A stretch of 64,000 bases of DNA from Dipteris shenzhenensis (GCA_047967505.1 CM106538.1); one strand, 5' to 3'. Counted from the stretch's first letter, positions 32,329 through 42,760 are shown. A program made the numbers and translations. Notes: generated from the sequence alone by a model not told the origin.

Positions 32329-35300
32329 GTGTTTCTCTTTATTGGATGTTGCTGCTTGGTTGTAAATTACAGTCTTTTGATGATGATGCACATCCATACA
32401 GGCAGGGATCCCCGTTTAACGTTTGATTCAACCGCCGCGAAACTATGCAGCCCTATCGTCCCTCAGATGCGTGGCAAGGGGTATTTTCATAGCAGCGATC
32501 TTCACCCCGATTTGTTTGCAGCTCAGGCTGGTGGCTTGGTGGAGTATGATGGCAAGGCAGACTTCTGGTCTGGAGCACAAGTGAATGCATCTAAAACACA
32601 AGAACTGCCAGAGAAGTCTGGCTGGGAAACGCTCAGCTTAGAGGAGGCACTCACGTCTATGGAACGGATGCCACAACTGCCTTCACTTCACAACCTTACG
32701 TACGTCTTGAATAAGTGCAGATCAAAAAAAAGTCTAGGGTATACCAAGCGCTTGTATGCCTACATGCGCAAAAGGGGGCTGGAAGATCATAAATATTTTG
32801 GAAACCGCCTCGTCCCGATGTTGATCCAAGTTGGAAGCATCTGCGATGCTCAGAATGTTTTTAACAAGTTGCTTGATCGCAATGTGTATTCTTGGACTTC
32901 TGTTATCATAGGTTATATTAAATGTGGGGAATCACAGCATGCCCTCAACCTCTACCAAAAAATGCAAGAGGATTCTGTACATCCTAGCAAGTATACCTTC
33001 ACAGCTCTACTGAAAGCTTGTGCTCAGCTCAAAGACATATTAAAAGGCCAAGAAATACACGCTGAGATTGCCAGAAAGGGGCTGGAAAAAGAGATTTCTG
33101 TTGGCAGCACCTTGGTGGACATGTATGCCAAATGTGACTTGCTTGGAGACGCGCGGGATGTGTTTGACAAGCTGCCACATCGAAATGAGGTCTCTTGGAC
33201 TGCCCTAATTGCAGGATATGCTGACCATGGGCTTGGTGAGGTTGCGCTGAACTGTTTTGAACAGATGCAACTGGAGGGGCTCTCCCCAGATGCTGTCACA
33301 TTTGTTTGCAGCTTGAAAGCTTGTGGTAGTATAAATGCCTTAGACAAGGGCCAACAAATGCATGCTGAGATAGCCAGAAAGGGGCTGGAAAGAGATCTTT
33401 TTGTTGGCAGCACCTTGGTGGATATGTATGCCAAATGTGGCTCGCCTGCAAAAGCACAAGAGGCATTTGACCAGCTTCCAGTTCAAAATGAGGTCTCATG
33501 GAATGCACTAATTGCAGGATATGCTGAGCATGGGCTTGGTGAAGAGGCACTGAACTGTTTTGCACAGATGCAACTGAAGGGTCTCTCTCCAAATGCTGTC
33601 ACCTTTGTTTGTAGCTTGAAAGCTTGTGGCAGCATAGGAGATATAGATAAGGGCCAAGAACTACACGCTGAGATTGCTAGAAAGGGTTTGGAAAGAGATC
33701 TTTTTGTTAGCAGCACCTTGGTGGATATGTATGCCAAATGTGGCTGTCTTGGAAAAGCACGGGAAGTGTTAGACAGGCTGCCAGTACGAGATGTAGTCTT
33801 ATGGAATGCACTGATTGCAGGACATGCTGAGCATGGGCTTGGCGAAGAAGTGCTGAACTGTCTTGAACAGATGCAACTGGAGGGTCTCTCTCCGGATGAT
33901 GTCACATTTATTTGCAGCCTAAAAGCTTGTGGCAGCAGAGGAGCCATAGACAATGGCCAAGAAATACACGCTAAGATAGCCAGAAAGGGGCTGGAAAGAG
34001 ATCTTTCTGTTGGCAACACATTGGTGGATATGTATGCCAAATGTGGCTCACTTGTAGAAGCACGGGAAGTGTTTGACAAGATGCCAGTTCGAGACGTAGT
34101 CTCATGGACTGCAATCATTGCAGGATATGTTGAGCATGGGCTTGGGGAGGAAGCGCTGAACTGTTATGAGCAGATGCAACTGGAGGGTGTCTCTCCAGAT
34201 CGAGTCATATTTGTTTGCAGCTTGAAAGCTTGTAGCAACATAGGAGACATGGACAAGGACGGAGAAGTACAGGGCCTTGAACTACACTCTGAGATTGCCA
34301 GAAAGGGGCTTGAAAGAGAGCTTTTTGTTGGCAGCACATTGGTAGATATGTATTCCAAATGTGGCTCGGTTGCAAAAGCATTAGAAGTGTTTGACAAGCT
34401 GCCAGATCGAGACGTGGTCTCATGGAACACACTAATTGCAGGATATGCTGATAATGGGCTTGGTGACGAAGCTCTTAGCTGTTTTGAACAGATGCAACTG
34501 GAGGGTCTCTCCCCAGATGCTGCCACATTTGTTTGCAGCTTGAAAGCTTGTGGCAGCATAGGAGCTATAGACAAGGGTCGAAAAATACATGCTGAGATAG
34601 CCAGAAAGGGGTTGCAAAGAGATCTTTTTGTTGGCAGTTCCTTGGTGGATATGTATGTCAAATTTGGCTCACTTGCAAAAGCAGGGGAATCATTTGACAA
34701 GCTGCCAGTTCGAGATGTAGTCTCATGGAATGCACTAATATCAGGATATGTTGAGCAAGGGCTTGATGAGGAAGCGTTGAATTATTTTGTACAGATGCAA
34801 CTGGATGGTCTCTTTCCAGATGCTGTCACATTTGTTTGCAGCTTGAAAGCTTGTGGCAGCATAGGAGCCATAGACAAGGGCCAAGAAATACATGCTGAGA
34901 TCATTAGAAAGGGGCAGGAAAGAGATCTTTTTGTTGGCAGCACCTTGGTGGATATGTATGCCAAATGTGGCGCACTTGCAAAAGCTCAGGAAGCATTTGA
35001 CGAGCTGCCGGTTCGAGATGTAGTCTCATGGAATGCACTAATTGCAGGATATGCCCAGCTAGGAGAAAGCGAATATGTTTTCCACATTCTTGAAATAATG
35101 AGAGGAGAAGGGATAAAGCCAGATGGGGTAACATTGTCTATTGTTCTTAGTGTATGCAGCCACACTGGTCTAGCGGATAAAGGCCAGAAGTACTTTGGAG
35201 CCATGAGCAAAGACTATGGCATCACTCCAACTGTTGAGCATTACACTGGCATGGTTGATCTCCTTGGCCGTGCAGGCCAATTAGATGAGGCGGTAGCAAT

Positions 35301-35652
35301 AGTTAAGAAAAGTCCTTTCCATCTTAATCTTGTGGTGTGGCATACGGTGTTGGGTGCTTGTCAAAAGTGGGGTAATGTGGAGCTTGGAAGATTGGCCTTT
35401 GAACATGCAATGCTGTTGGATGAAAAGGATGCTGTAGCTTATGTGTTGATGTCTAACATCTATGCAGATGTTCATGTGCAAGAGAATGAGAAGAAGGTCG
35501 AAGCAATGAGAGTGAAGGAGCAAGCATGGAAGAAGCCAGGACAAAGTTGGTGGACTGACACTAGCAGGACTGTGCATTTTTTTTCGGTGGGAGAGACGAG
35601 ATATGCCCAAAGCACTAATATATATGCGAAGCTAGAAGACCCTGATATCTGA
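32329..35652 (+). CDS. PLS-class pentatricopeptide repeat protein with E/E+ tail
   Basis: A single open frame of 1,107 codons is the only intact long host-type gene in the window. PLS-class PPR proteins bind organelle RNA one base per repeat, and those with E/E+ tails mainly direct C-to-U (in ferns also U-to-C) editing with a DYW deaminase supplied in trans. Residues 1 to about 110 have no motif. Degenerate repeats cover about 115-223. Seven near-identical 101-residue L-S-P triplets cover about 224-934, with hallmarks such as SLKACGSIGAIDKGQEIHAE, FVGSTLVDMYAKCG and VVSWNALIAGYAEHG. A final S/E-type region with VEHYTGMVDLLGRAGQLDEA and VVWHTVLGACQKWGNVELG leads to an E+-like end (VHFFSVGETRYAQSTNIYAK), and there is no DYW domain. 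The first ATG (32329) gives a hydrophobic start. ATGs at 32380-32386 give a more plausible MMMHIHTGRDPRL start, so I consider 32380 likely. Organelle targeting is inferred. Confidence 0.9.
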   Translation: MFLFIGCCCLVVNYSLLMMMHIHTGRDPRLTFDSTAAKLCSPIVPQMRGKGYFHSSDLHPDLFAAQAGGLVEYDGKADFWSGAQVNASKTQELPEKSGWETLSLEEALTSMERMPQLPSLHNLTYVLNKCRSKKSLGYTKRLYAYMRKRGLEDHKYFGNRLVPMLIQVGSICDAQNVFNKLLDRNVYSWTSVIIGYIKCGESQHALNLYQKMQEDSVHPSKYTFTALLKACAQLKDILKGQEIHAEIARKGLEKEISVGSTLVDMYAKCDLLGDARDVFDKLPHRNEVSWTALIAGYADHGLGEVALNCFEQMQLEGLSPDAVTFVCSLKACGSINALDKGQQMHAEIARKGLERDLFVGSTLVDMYAKCGSPAKAQEAFDQLPVQNEVSWNALIAGYAEHGLGEEALNCFAQMQLKGLSPNAVTFVCSLKACGSIGDIDKGQELHAEIARKGLERDLFVSSTLVDMYAKCGCLGKAREVLDRLPVRDVVLWNALIAGHAEHGLGEEVLNCLEQMQLEGLSPDDVTFICSLKACGSRGAIDNGQEIHAKIARKGLERDLSVGNTLVDMYAKCGSLVEAREVFDKMPVRDVVSWTAIIAGYVEHGLGEEALNCYEQMQLEGVSPDRVIFVCSLKACSNIGDMDKDGEVQGLELHSEIARKGLERELFVGSTLVDMYSKCGSVAKALEVFDKLPDRDVVSWNTLIAGYADNGLGDEALSCFEQMQLEGLSPDAATFVCSLKACGSIGAIDKGRKIHAEIARKGLQRDLFVGSSLVDMYVKFGSLAKAGESFDKLPVRDVVSWNALISGYVEQGLDEEALNYFVQMQLDGLFPDAVTFVCSLKACGSIGAIDKGQEIHAEIIRKGQERDLFVGSTLVDMYAKCGALAKAQEAFDELPVRDVVSWNALIAGYAQLGESEYVFHILEIMRGEGIKPDGVTLSIVLSVCSHTGLADKGQKYFGAMSKDYGITPTVEHYTGMVDLLGRAGQLDEAVAIVKKSPFHLNLVVWHTVLGACQKWGNVELGRLAFEHAMLLDEKDAVAYVLMSNIYADVHVQENEKKVEAMRVKEQAWKKPGQSWWTDTSRTVHFFSVGETRYAQSTNIYAKLEDPDI
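33011..35144 (+). repeat. Seven tandem 303-bp (101-codon) PPR triplet units
   Basis: The phrase tgaaagcttgt recurs at 33011, 33314, 33617, 33920 (as aaaagcttgt), 34223, then 34541 and 34844. The spacing is 303 bases except for one unit of 318, which has a five-codon insertion (DGEVQ) in the fifth repeat. Units are very alike at DNA level, implying recent expansion or gene conversion. Confidence 0.9.
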
Positions 35653-35875
35653 AGTGGTGTAGCACATGGATAAAGAGAGATGTTAGAAACAGATAATTAT
35701 GAAGTTTGTTTCGTGCAAACTCTCTATATAAGTACATAGAACTTGCTGAGCTCATCACAATGGGTTTAGAATTGCTAGATTCTGACATCTGAGTAGGAAG
35801 TTTTGACAATATTATTTCTACTAGATGTGTTGCAAGGTGCTAAGGGGTGACACAGGTACACTTCCCAAGAAGCTA
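35653..35875. other. Short downstream flank of the PPR gene
   Basis: No gene recognised. It contains the presumed 3' untranslated region. Confidence 0.4.
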
Positions 35876-35880
35876 CAAGG

Positions 35881-35976
35881 TGTTGAGATTTGAACATCAG
35901 GATGAGTAGAGGATGTGGATCTTGGTAGGATTTGGACTGGGTGATGCATTGCTTCCTCTCCTTGAGTTTTCCTACA
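35881..35976 (+). repeat. Family D 5' LTR with internal deletion
   Basis: It starts tgttgagatttgaacatcag and ends gagttttcctaca. Compared with 40975-41265 it lacks about 180 internal bases between gtgatg and ctctccttgag. Confidence 0.7.
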
Positions 35977-35989
35977 TGGTATCAAAGCC
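35977..35989 (+). promoter_or_regulatory. Primer-binding site (Met-tRNA type)
   Basis: The sequence tggtatcaaagcc follows the LTR without a gap. It differs from the common TGGTATCAGAGC at one base. Confidence 0.75.
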
Positions 35990-36176
35990 CCTTTTCTTGG
36001 ACTGAGGGTTGGGCTGATTTTTCTCTAAGTGAGATCTTTCGCTTCTGTGTGAGAGAGAAAGTTCAGATTTGGTTGGAACTTGTTGAGGAACTGTAGTACT
36101 TCATATTGCTTCAGGAACAAAGGGCAGACCGTTCTTTGCATTTGTGGAGTTCCCTTCATGCTGTGTGACAAAATGT

Positions 36177-36303
36177 ATTGGAGTTATGTGCATCTCATAG
36201 TGAGTGAGGGCTTTTCTGTTGGTGCGCTTGCCCTTTTCAGGATAGGATTCCCTGTGGGTAGATGCCTTTTCCAAGGCTGTAGGGACGGCTACATGGCCCA
36301 TGT
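36177..36303 (+). repeat. Direct repeat copy 1 (partner at 38240-38366)
   Basis: The block from tggagttatgtgcatctcat to agggacggctacatggccca recurs 2.06 kb to the right at 38240-38366 with about 80-90% identity. Both contain the phrase ttttccaagg(c/t)tgtaggga. Confidence 0.8.
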
Positions 36304-36882
36304 TGTGGCCAGGCCAATTTAGGGCCAAACCTTGGTCGAGTCAACCGCCATGCATTGAATCCACGACCTGTCTACAAACCTCCGTACGTTCTTACCACCA
36401 CGCCACACACACGCTTATGCACATAGGAGTCTTAATTATAAACATATGTTTATAGACAAGCTCCCTGCTGTGTCTGGCGCTGGAAAAGAGCTCCGGTGAT
36501 GGTTGGGCCCGCCGCTTCCGCTACGGACAAACCCGATACCCTGATATCTATCCTTATCCTGTTTCGCGGCTGTTTGGGACAACATCCAAAGGTAGGCAGC
36601 AAGGTGTAGCAGTCCTGTTTGACGGAGATCTACAGCAGGGCTTCAAAGAGGCTCTTTGTCGCTGTCTGGTACCAGAGGTTCACGGTGTGGACAGGGAAAG
36701 GGGCTTTGGTAATAAGGTGGCACAGGGTTGTTTCGGGCCATATCCCACCCACCCTTACCTGCATCGCGCATGGATGAAACCTTCGCCTTTCTCTTGTCCA
36801 GGATCGTATAGATCCATGTGAATACGAGGTTTATTGTTTATGCCAGGATCATCAGAAGGAATACGAGGTTCGGAATAGCATC

Positions 36883-37650
36883 ATGGTTCCCCCATATACA
36901 AGTAAGGAGGACAAGCTCAAGGACACGAATTATGCCCATTTGAGTCTGACCATCAAAATATGGTTTATCCATAAAGGTTTGTGGGAGTTTTAGGGTTATG
37001 AATGGAAACCTGAGCGTCCTAAGAGCTTCATCAAATTAGGATGATGACCGGGAGGACGGTTTTCATGAGGAGCTCAAGGATTGGGAGGATCAGGATTTGA
37101 AGGCACATTAAGCTTTGGTCAGGACCACCAAGGAGGTTTCTCCGGCTGTCCAGACCTTGGAGAGTGCATTTGAGGTATGGTCTACACAAGAGGACCTCTA
37201 TGCTAGGGATTCGGCGGTGTGTTGTCACCTTGCAGGGACAGCTGTACAATCTTGAGTTCCCCAAGGGTAGTTCTATGCAACCTTTCTTGATGCAGGCCAA
37301 GATTCTCCATGATCAGTTATAAGCTATGGGTGTTGCCCTAACTATAAGGCAGTTTGCGTCGCTCATTCTCACCAAGCTCTCTCCAAATTACGACAGTTGC
37401 CCGAGCGTTGAGGTGCCAGGTCACCGCACATCAGTTAGATTTTGATAACCTAAGCTCCCTTTTCTTTGAAGAGTCTATTTTTGTCTCCCAGGGAAAGCTT
37501 AGGTTCACTCCAGGTGGCACTCTAGTTGCAGGTGAAGCACTTTCGCCTGTGCACAAGAAGAATTGGAGCACGTGTTCCAAAAGCGTTAAACGAGGGTATC
37601 TAGCAAAAGATTGTCGATCCATGAAGAAGTCTAATGACCAAGACTTAGTT
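36883..37650 (+). pseudogene. Copia-type gag (UBN2) remnant
   Basis: Three-frame reading gives a chain in gag order. KLKDTNYAHLSLTIKIWFIH comes first at about 36910, then LVRTTKEVSPAVQTLESAFE, VWSTQEDLYARDSAV, MQAKILHDQL at about 37290, SLILTKLSPNYDS and TAHQLDFDNLSSLFFEES. A decayed zinc knuckle (CSKSVKRGYLAKDC) lies near 37570. At least four frameshifts or stops interrupt it. It would encode the capsid-like Gag of the + strand family D element. Confidence 0.6.
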
Positions 37651-38110
37651 AGACTCTTCCTAGTCTGGTGGTTTCAAGGCAACTGTTGCCAGGACTACCC
37701 CAGCCTTCTAGCACTAGTACCGGGTCCCCCCATGGGTCACAACCACATAGGGCTTGTGGGCGGGAGGATGGGCTGCTTCTGACCCTAATCAGTTGAAATT
37801 CTGGCAGGTAAGGTAACATTGTGGAGCTATGGACCAGATGAGTTCGAGGTTCATTGCTTGGTGGCACAGAGACTATGAACCTAGTGTGGACTGGCGTTTG
37901 AAGTTCAGAGTTCCTGCATGTGACGAGTTCAATGGAGGATATAGGTCGTGGTAGGTACCACAGATCATTATACCCCCCTGGGAACTCAGTGCGAATGCCT
38001 TGGGAAATCACATTTGAGGATGATTCCTTCTCAGTTCAAGGTGGCTTTTTGGTTCGAGGATCCAAGTTGTTTGGTGAATCTAGTATGCTGATGCTGAAGG
38101 GTCCATGGCT
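37651..38110. other. No recognised gene
   Basis: Interior of the family D element between gag and the local duplications. Short ORFs only. Confidence 0.4.
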
Positions 38111-38366
38111 GCATCTTCATTGACTTGTTTCTTCATATTAAATGCTCACTTTCAACTGCAGGGAGGGTATTGGAGTTATGTGCATCTTCATCGACTTGTT
38201 CTTCATATTAAATGCTCACTTTAAATTGCAAGCAGGGTATTGGAGTTATGTGCATCTCATAGTGAGTGAGGGCTTATTTGTGGATGTGCCCGCCTTGTTT
38301 AGTATAGCATTCCCTACGGGTAGGGGCCTTTTCCAAGGTTGTAGGGAGGGCTACATGCCCACGTTG
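38111..38366 (+). repeat. Tandem duplication (about 71 bp) and direct-repeat copy 2
   Basis: The phrase gcatcttcat-tgacttgttt-cttcat at 38111 recurs at 38182, and tattggagttatgtgcatc occurs at 38168 and 38238. The block 38240-38366 is the second copy of the repeat at 36177-36303. Confidence 0.8.
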
Positions 38367-39184
38367 TAGGGCCACCTGACCAGGCTAGTTTAGGACCAAA
38401 CCCTAGTTGGGTTAACTGACCTACAGGTCAGGTCAACCGGCCAGACTTGGTCGGTCGACTGAGGGTCTGCCACTTGGTAGGCCTCTATAAGGCCTTCCCT
38501 CGTCTCTTGGTCATCATTTCTTGTAGCATTTCATTCCACCTCATTTGGGTTGATTTCTTTGTTGTATATACAGTGCCATTGCCTCATCCACGTTGCCTCT
38601 CTCTCTCTCTCTCTCTCTCATATGCTTCCGCATTGTACCATTCTCACAAAATGATCAAATGATTTTTACGTCAAAGAGCTGCCTCATACTTGCTTATCAT
38701 CGGCTATTTTTTGGCCGATTTTTGCCCAACTTTAGTTGATTCCTGCTACAAGGATAACATTGCCGTCCACAAAGTAATCTAAGAGTTGATTGCGAAAACC
38801 GGCTCTATCTTTGGCGATGCTTTGGTCTATCGCACTGTTACCTGTTGTAATAGTTACTGTGAGAGCTCTAGTTGGACTTACCAGGAGGCCCCCTTTTATG
38901 TTGCTCTGTTGGCGTTTTTTTTTCTAGGAGTTGCCAGAAGGTTTCTTCTCTGCTGTTCTTAACAGTATTTTGTTGGCCCTTGGGCCAGGCCAACAAAGGT
39001 GGAACCCGCGGAGAAGTACACATGCGAGAGCAGGTGCCACCCAAGCGGTTGGTGAACATGGAAGCACATCTTTGGCTTACTTTCCAAGAGGCGAGTGAAT
39101 AGCACAGGTTATGCTTTTTCTTTGAGTAATGCACTATCAACATTTTAGAAGTTTATGGTAGAAACTCTCCGGGACTATCTGGCT
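38367..39184. other. No recognised gene; includes a (TC)n tract
   Basis: A (TC)n run lies at about 38599-38620. The remainder is interior element sequence. The stretch near 38940-39060 is GC-richer, but no domain was recognised. Confidence 0.4.
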
Positions 39185-40065
39185 GAGTTCATAGGCCATT
39201 TATTTGGATGATTTCTATGTACACTCTACAAATAAGGATCATCTCTACTTTCTAGAAAAGGTGTTTCAACATTTCAAGCAAGCAGGCATCTCATTGAATC
39301 CAGCTAAAAGTGTTTTCTATGTCCGAGTTGGTATTTTACTTCCTCTATCAATGATCACATTTCTTGAATGAGGTCATGCAATTGCTGAAGGATGAATTTA
39401 AGATTTTGCACACCGTCTCTACAATCTATTATGCCCGAGGCAATGGAGAAGCTAAATTTACAAAAAAAACTCTCAAGTTGATTTTAACCAAGACCGTGCA
39501 ATCTCATAAGAGTGATTGGGACACCAAGCTATATGATGCGTTATGGACATAGAACTACATTCAAAGTCACAATCAATTAACTCCCTTTAGGATGGCTTTT
39601 GGTTTAGAGTCTATGGTACCCTTTGAGTTTATTGTTCCCAGTCTCCGAGCGGCTGCTGAGCATCACTTAGATGCAATCAAGGGGCGATGGCATCAACTAG
39701 CCTACCTAGAAGTACTACGTCTCCAAGAAGCCGGTCATAAAAGGTGATTCAAAGGAGAGGGAAAGCACGGCATCTCCAAGCAGCAGCCTGGTCACAATAG
39801 GTGATGCAAAGGAAAAGGAAAGCATGTCATGACAAGCATATTGTGCCTAAACATTTGCAAAAGAGATGTCAGTGTTTCTATATAATGCCAAATTGGGACC
39901 CCTGGATACAGCTTTCAAACTTGGATGAAATGGGCCCTACAGGCTAACTGAAGTAGTTCCTAATGGGATAGTGCAGCTCGAGGATTTACAAGGAAGATTA
40001 TTTTTTGAGTTGTACAATGGGAGCAAAGTAAAGCCTTACCGATCAACAGGTTTCTTAGTAAAATG
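39185..40065 (+). pseudogene. Ty3-type RT and integrase remnants
   Basis: At about 39200 the + strand reads IYLDDFYVHSTNKDHLYFLE then FKQAGISLNPAKSVFYVRV. This is the catalytic Y-L-D-D region and the following motif of Ty3-type reverse transcriptase. At 39364-39720, ILHTVSTIYYARGNGEAKFT, LILTKTVQSHKSDWDTKLYD and TPFRMAFGLESMVPFEF match the C-terminal half of Ty3 integrase. From about 39950 to 40065 a tail reads NGIVQLEDLQGRLFFELYNG followed by SKVKPYR. RNase H and the rest of pol are deleted between RT and integrase, and several stops break the frame. Confidence 0.75.
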
Positions 40066-40974
40066 AGGCTCGTATACAGTCATTCGGCTGATTGTGACTT
40101 GGTTGGACTAGCAAGCATTGCAGCAAGCTATTTGGTTATAGTGGATGGGGCAACTCATACGTAGACACATGGCAGTTCAACAATTGCAAATTTGGCTAAT
40201 TATTCCAAAGATAGGGGTGGTTTGCTAAATCATGCAGGTATTAAGGGGATAAGACGTCCATCTTTAGCCGTTATTCATCGTCTACACTACACTTAGGACA
40301 TTCACCTTCTTTTTCACTTACAATTGCATTCGCTTCCTACTCTGTTGCTCTCTGCTTTACCTTTGTTTCTCCTCCCATCTCCCTCTGTGTTCCCTTGTCG
40401 TTGCTTCCACTTCCATCTTCATCCGTCTCCCTCTGCACCATCTTTCTTGTCATGAAGGAACGCACAACTTTCTCCCCCTCACCGATTAAGTTTTGGATGA
40501 GGCCCTTGCAGAAGAGATCCTGAACTCTTACAATGCAGAAGATCATAGTTCGCCTATCCACAGCACTGGTGGGGACCGTTTTCTGGTTGGTTACTTCGGC
40601 AACCCCAAGCGCACTGGCAAACAACGACAGGTGCAATGAGTACTATGAGGAGGAAAGTTACACATTGTCTCACAGGGTTAGCTGCTAAGAAAGTCCCTTA
40701 ATACTTTCTGTCATTTAATCTCCAAGTTCGTAGGCCTGAAGAAGAGCGTTAGATATGTGCTTCACCAGGACATCGCTCGGATGATCGCAGCTTACGCTAT
40801 AGAGGTAGATTGGCTGACTACCTTTTACAAAACATTTGAATCATAGCTTAAAGCTATTAGCTAGAGCCAAGCACATTGTAATCTCGGACCCCAACTTTGC
40901 ACGCTACTTCATAAGTTGGTTTTGAGAGAAGTGCACTAGCCAAACACCCTTCCCACACCTGGCACTAGAGCGGT
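40066..40974. other. No recognised gene
   Basis: Interior between the Ty3-type remnant and the right LTR. A minus-strand 99-codon ORF (40337-40636) has no recognised domain. Confidence 0.4.
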
Positions 40975-41265
40975 TGTTTGTACATCAAGATGATTAAAGG
41001 ATGTGGATCAAAGGATGTGGATCTGGGATAGGATTTGGATTCGGTGATGGAGACTTAATAGTTTATAAATTACACGACACCTTGGGTGAATGGTGTGGAG
41101 CACACTGATATTTTCATTTTTTAAAGGATGATAGTTACTTTTCATTTTTTAAAGGATGATAGTTACTGTAGTCTCTTTATGCTTCAACTTATCCTTGTTT
41201 GTCCGATCTCCTCCATTCCCACATTTTGTATCATTGATCTCTCTTCTCTCCTTAAGTTTCCTACA
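40975..41265 (+). repeat. Family D 3' LTR
   Basis: It starts tgtttgtacatcaagatg and ends cttaagtttcctaca. It contains two small duplications, of ggatgtggatc near 41000 and a 28-bp unit (ttttcattttttaaaggatg) at 41111 and 41139. Confidence 0.7.
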
Positions 41266-41868
41266 CAAGGTTGTAAAGAAAGCTACTTTACACGTCTCTA
41301 TGAGCGGTTAGAACACTTGTAAGGTCTAATAACTACTACAAATGCCATTATTTTATTTGAAATAGGGATCCTTCTCCCCTACGTATGGGGTAGTGGCTAG
41401 TGATGCTTCCCCAAAGGTGACCCTGCAGCCTGTGGATCTTTTCCCCTTGCACTTTGAGCACATTCTCTCCTCAAATGTCTCCCTTTCTCTCCATCTTTGA
41501 TGTTCTTTTTATATACTTTTACCTCCATGTCACAAAGAGTATTAGCATAGGCCCTCTGATGGTGGTGGGTGTTATCCCTACACTAGGCTTACCTACTTGT
41601 ATAGACCTCGTGAAATTCTCAACAAATCACAGGGACATTTACACCTTTACCCTAGTAGCTAAAGCATATGTTGGAACTATTGAATACTACTAAGTGCATA
41701 TAGTTTTGGTTGTCATTTATGTGCATTATGAAGGTGATTAGAGTAAGAGCTTGAGATTTGTGTAGAGAAAAGATAATTTTGATCTTGAGAAATTGAAACT
41801 TGAAAATAGTTGTGGAGAGTACTTTTTCTTTCCATCAAAATGATCATAACTCTTTAGAGGGAGCACCA
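41266..41868. other. No recognised gene
   Basis: AT-rich interval between the family D element and the LINE region. A 79-codon + strand ORF at 41454-41693 is not recognised. Confidence 0.4.
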
Positions 41869-42000
41869 TATTCTAAAAGTTATGGACATAGGAATGATGG
41901 GTAAGGGAGTAAAATGGCAAGAGGTCACATGGCGTATTCTAAAAGTTATGGACATAGGAATGATGGGTAAGGCAGTAAAATGGCAAGAGGTCACATGATG
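41869..42000 (+). repeat. Tandem duplication, 66-bp unit
   Basis: The block tattctaaaagttatggac at 41869 restarts at 41935. The two copies differ at very few bases. Confidence 0.9.
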
Positions 42001-42176
42001 ATGATCTGGTAACCCAATCCAAGGGCCTAGCTTTCACCCTCAACAAACATTAAGGCATGGATTCATGATTCATTTTTCCACCTAAGCACACATCAAAAGA
42101 GAATCATGCCTCTCATTGGAGATTATCACCCCTAGGGAAAGGAAGAACTTTCATCTGTGAAGATGCATGGGTGCTG

Positions 42177-42760
42177 AATATGTTGAAAGCAAACAATGAA
42201 AAGCTAAAGAAAGAGATGGCTGTGCTACATATGAAAATCCAAGGGAAACATGAGGAGTTTTGTAAACAAATAGACAAAGGGTAGGCTTAAAGAATGGAAA
42301 GAAGTGGTCAGTAAGGGCAAAGCAGCCCCAACAAAGAAAGAGTTTAATTTTAATGCATTGGAGGAAGAGAAGAGAAGAAATAATAAAGCATTAAATGTTC
42401 TTATTAGGGGCCTCATAATTGGGAACACTGCAATGGTGGATGCTGAAGCTTTGATCACTAAGATGGGGGTCAATCTTACCTTCAAGGCAGCTTGGAGGGT
42501 AGGAAAGGATGATGCACCCACAAGACGTATGATTGTAAGATTTTAGACACTAGCAAACTAGTCTACCTTCATGAGTATTAGGGTAGCTCTGAAGGGGACT
42601 AGAACCTACTTGCATGATGATATCATGCTCTTATAGAAGGGAGGGGATGACTCTACTGATGGCTGCAAGGTAGGAAGGAAAATGAGCTGCACATCGAGAT
42701 GGTAAGGTAATCATTCAAGAAAGTTCAAAAAGAGGTCGTGGAGATACATATAGTACACAA
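42177..42760 (+). pseudogene. LINE ORF1 remnant (coiled coil plus RRM-like)
   Basis: The start reads MLKANNEKLKKEMAVLHMKI, a heptad-like coiled coil. From 42304 an 80-codon open stretch follows with KALNVLIRGLIIGN and LITKMGVNLTFKAAWRVGKD then RRMIVRF. The layout matches the L-x-I/V-x-G-L, W-R-V-G-K and V-R-F landmarks of LINE ORF1 RNA-binding domains. It continues as VALKGTRTYLHDDIMLL and decays by 42760. It would coat LINE RNA. Confidence 0.65.

Larger units (their letters stand above)
35881..41265 (+). mobile_element. Composite LTR element (family D), target duplication caagg
   Basis: The LTR at 35881-35976 is followed by a primer site, and an LTR at 40975-41265 ends the element. The direct repeat caagg flanks it at 35876-35880 and 41266-41270. 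Inside are a copia-type gag remnant (36883-37650) and, further right, Ty3-type RT and integrase remnants (39185-40065). The outer boundaries therefore look like one insertion event but the interior is a mixture, most simply an element that later acquired a second fragment, or a mosaic. No intact gene remains. Confidence 0.65.

Noticed and set aside
33024-35210. Long minus-strand ORFs opposite the PPR gene (up to 211 codons)
   Set aside because: They repeat with the 303-base period of the sense gene and have no domain. They are shadows of the PPR repeats.
37031-37300. Minus-strand 89-codon ORF
   Set aside because: It is antisense to the + strand gag remnant and has no motif.
38868-39143. Overlapping ORFs on both strands near 39 kb
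   Set aside because: No recognisable domain in either, and they sit inside degenerate element sequence.
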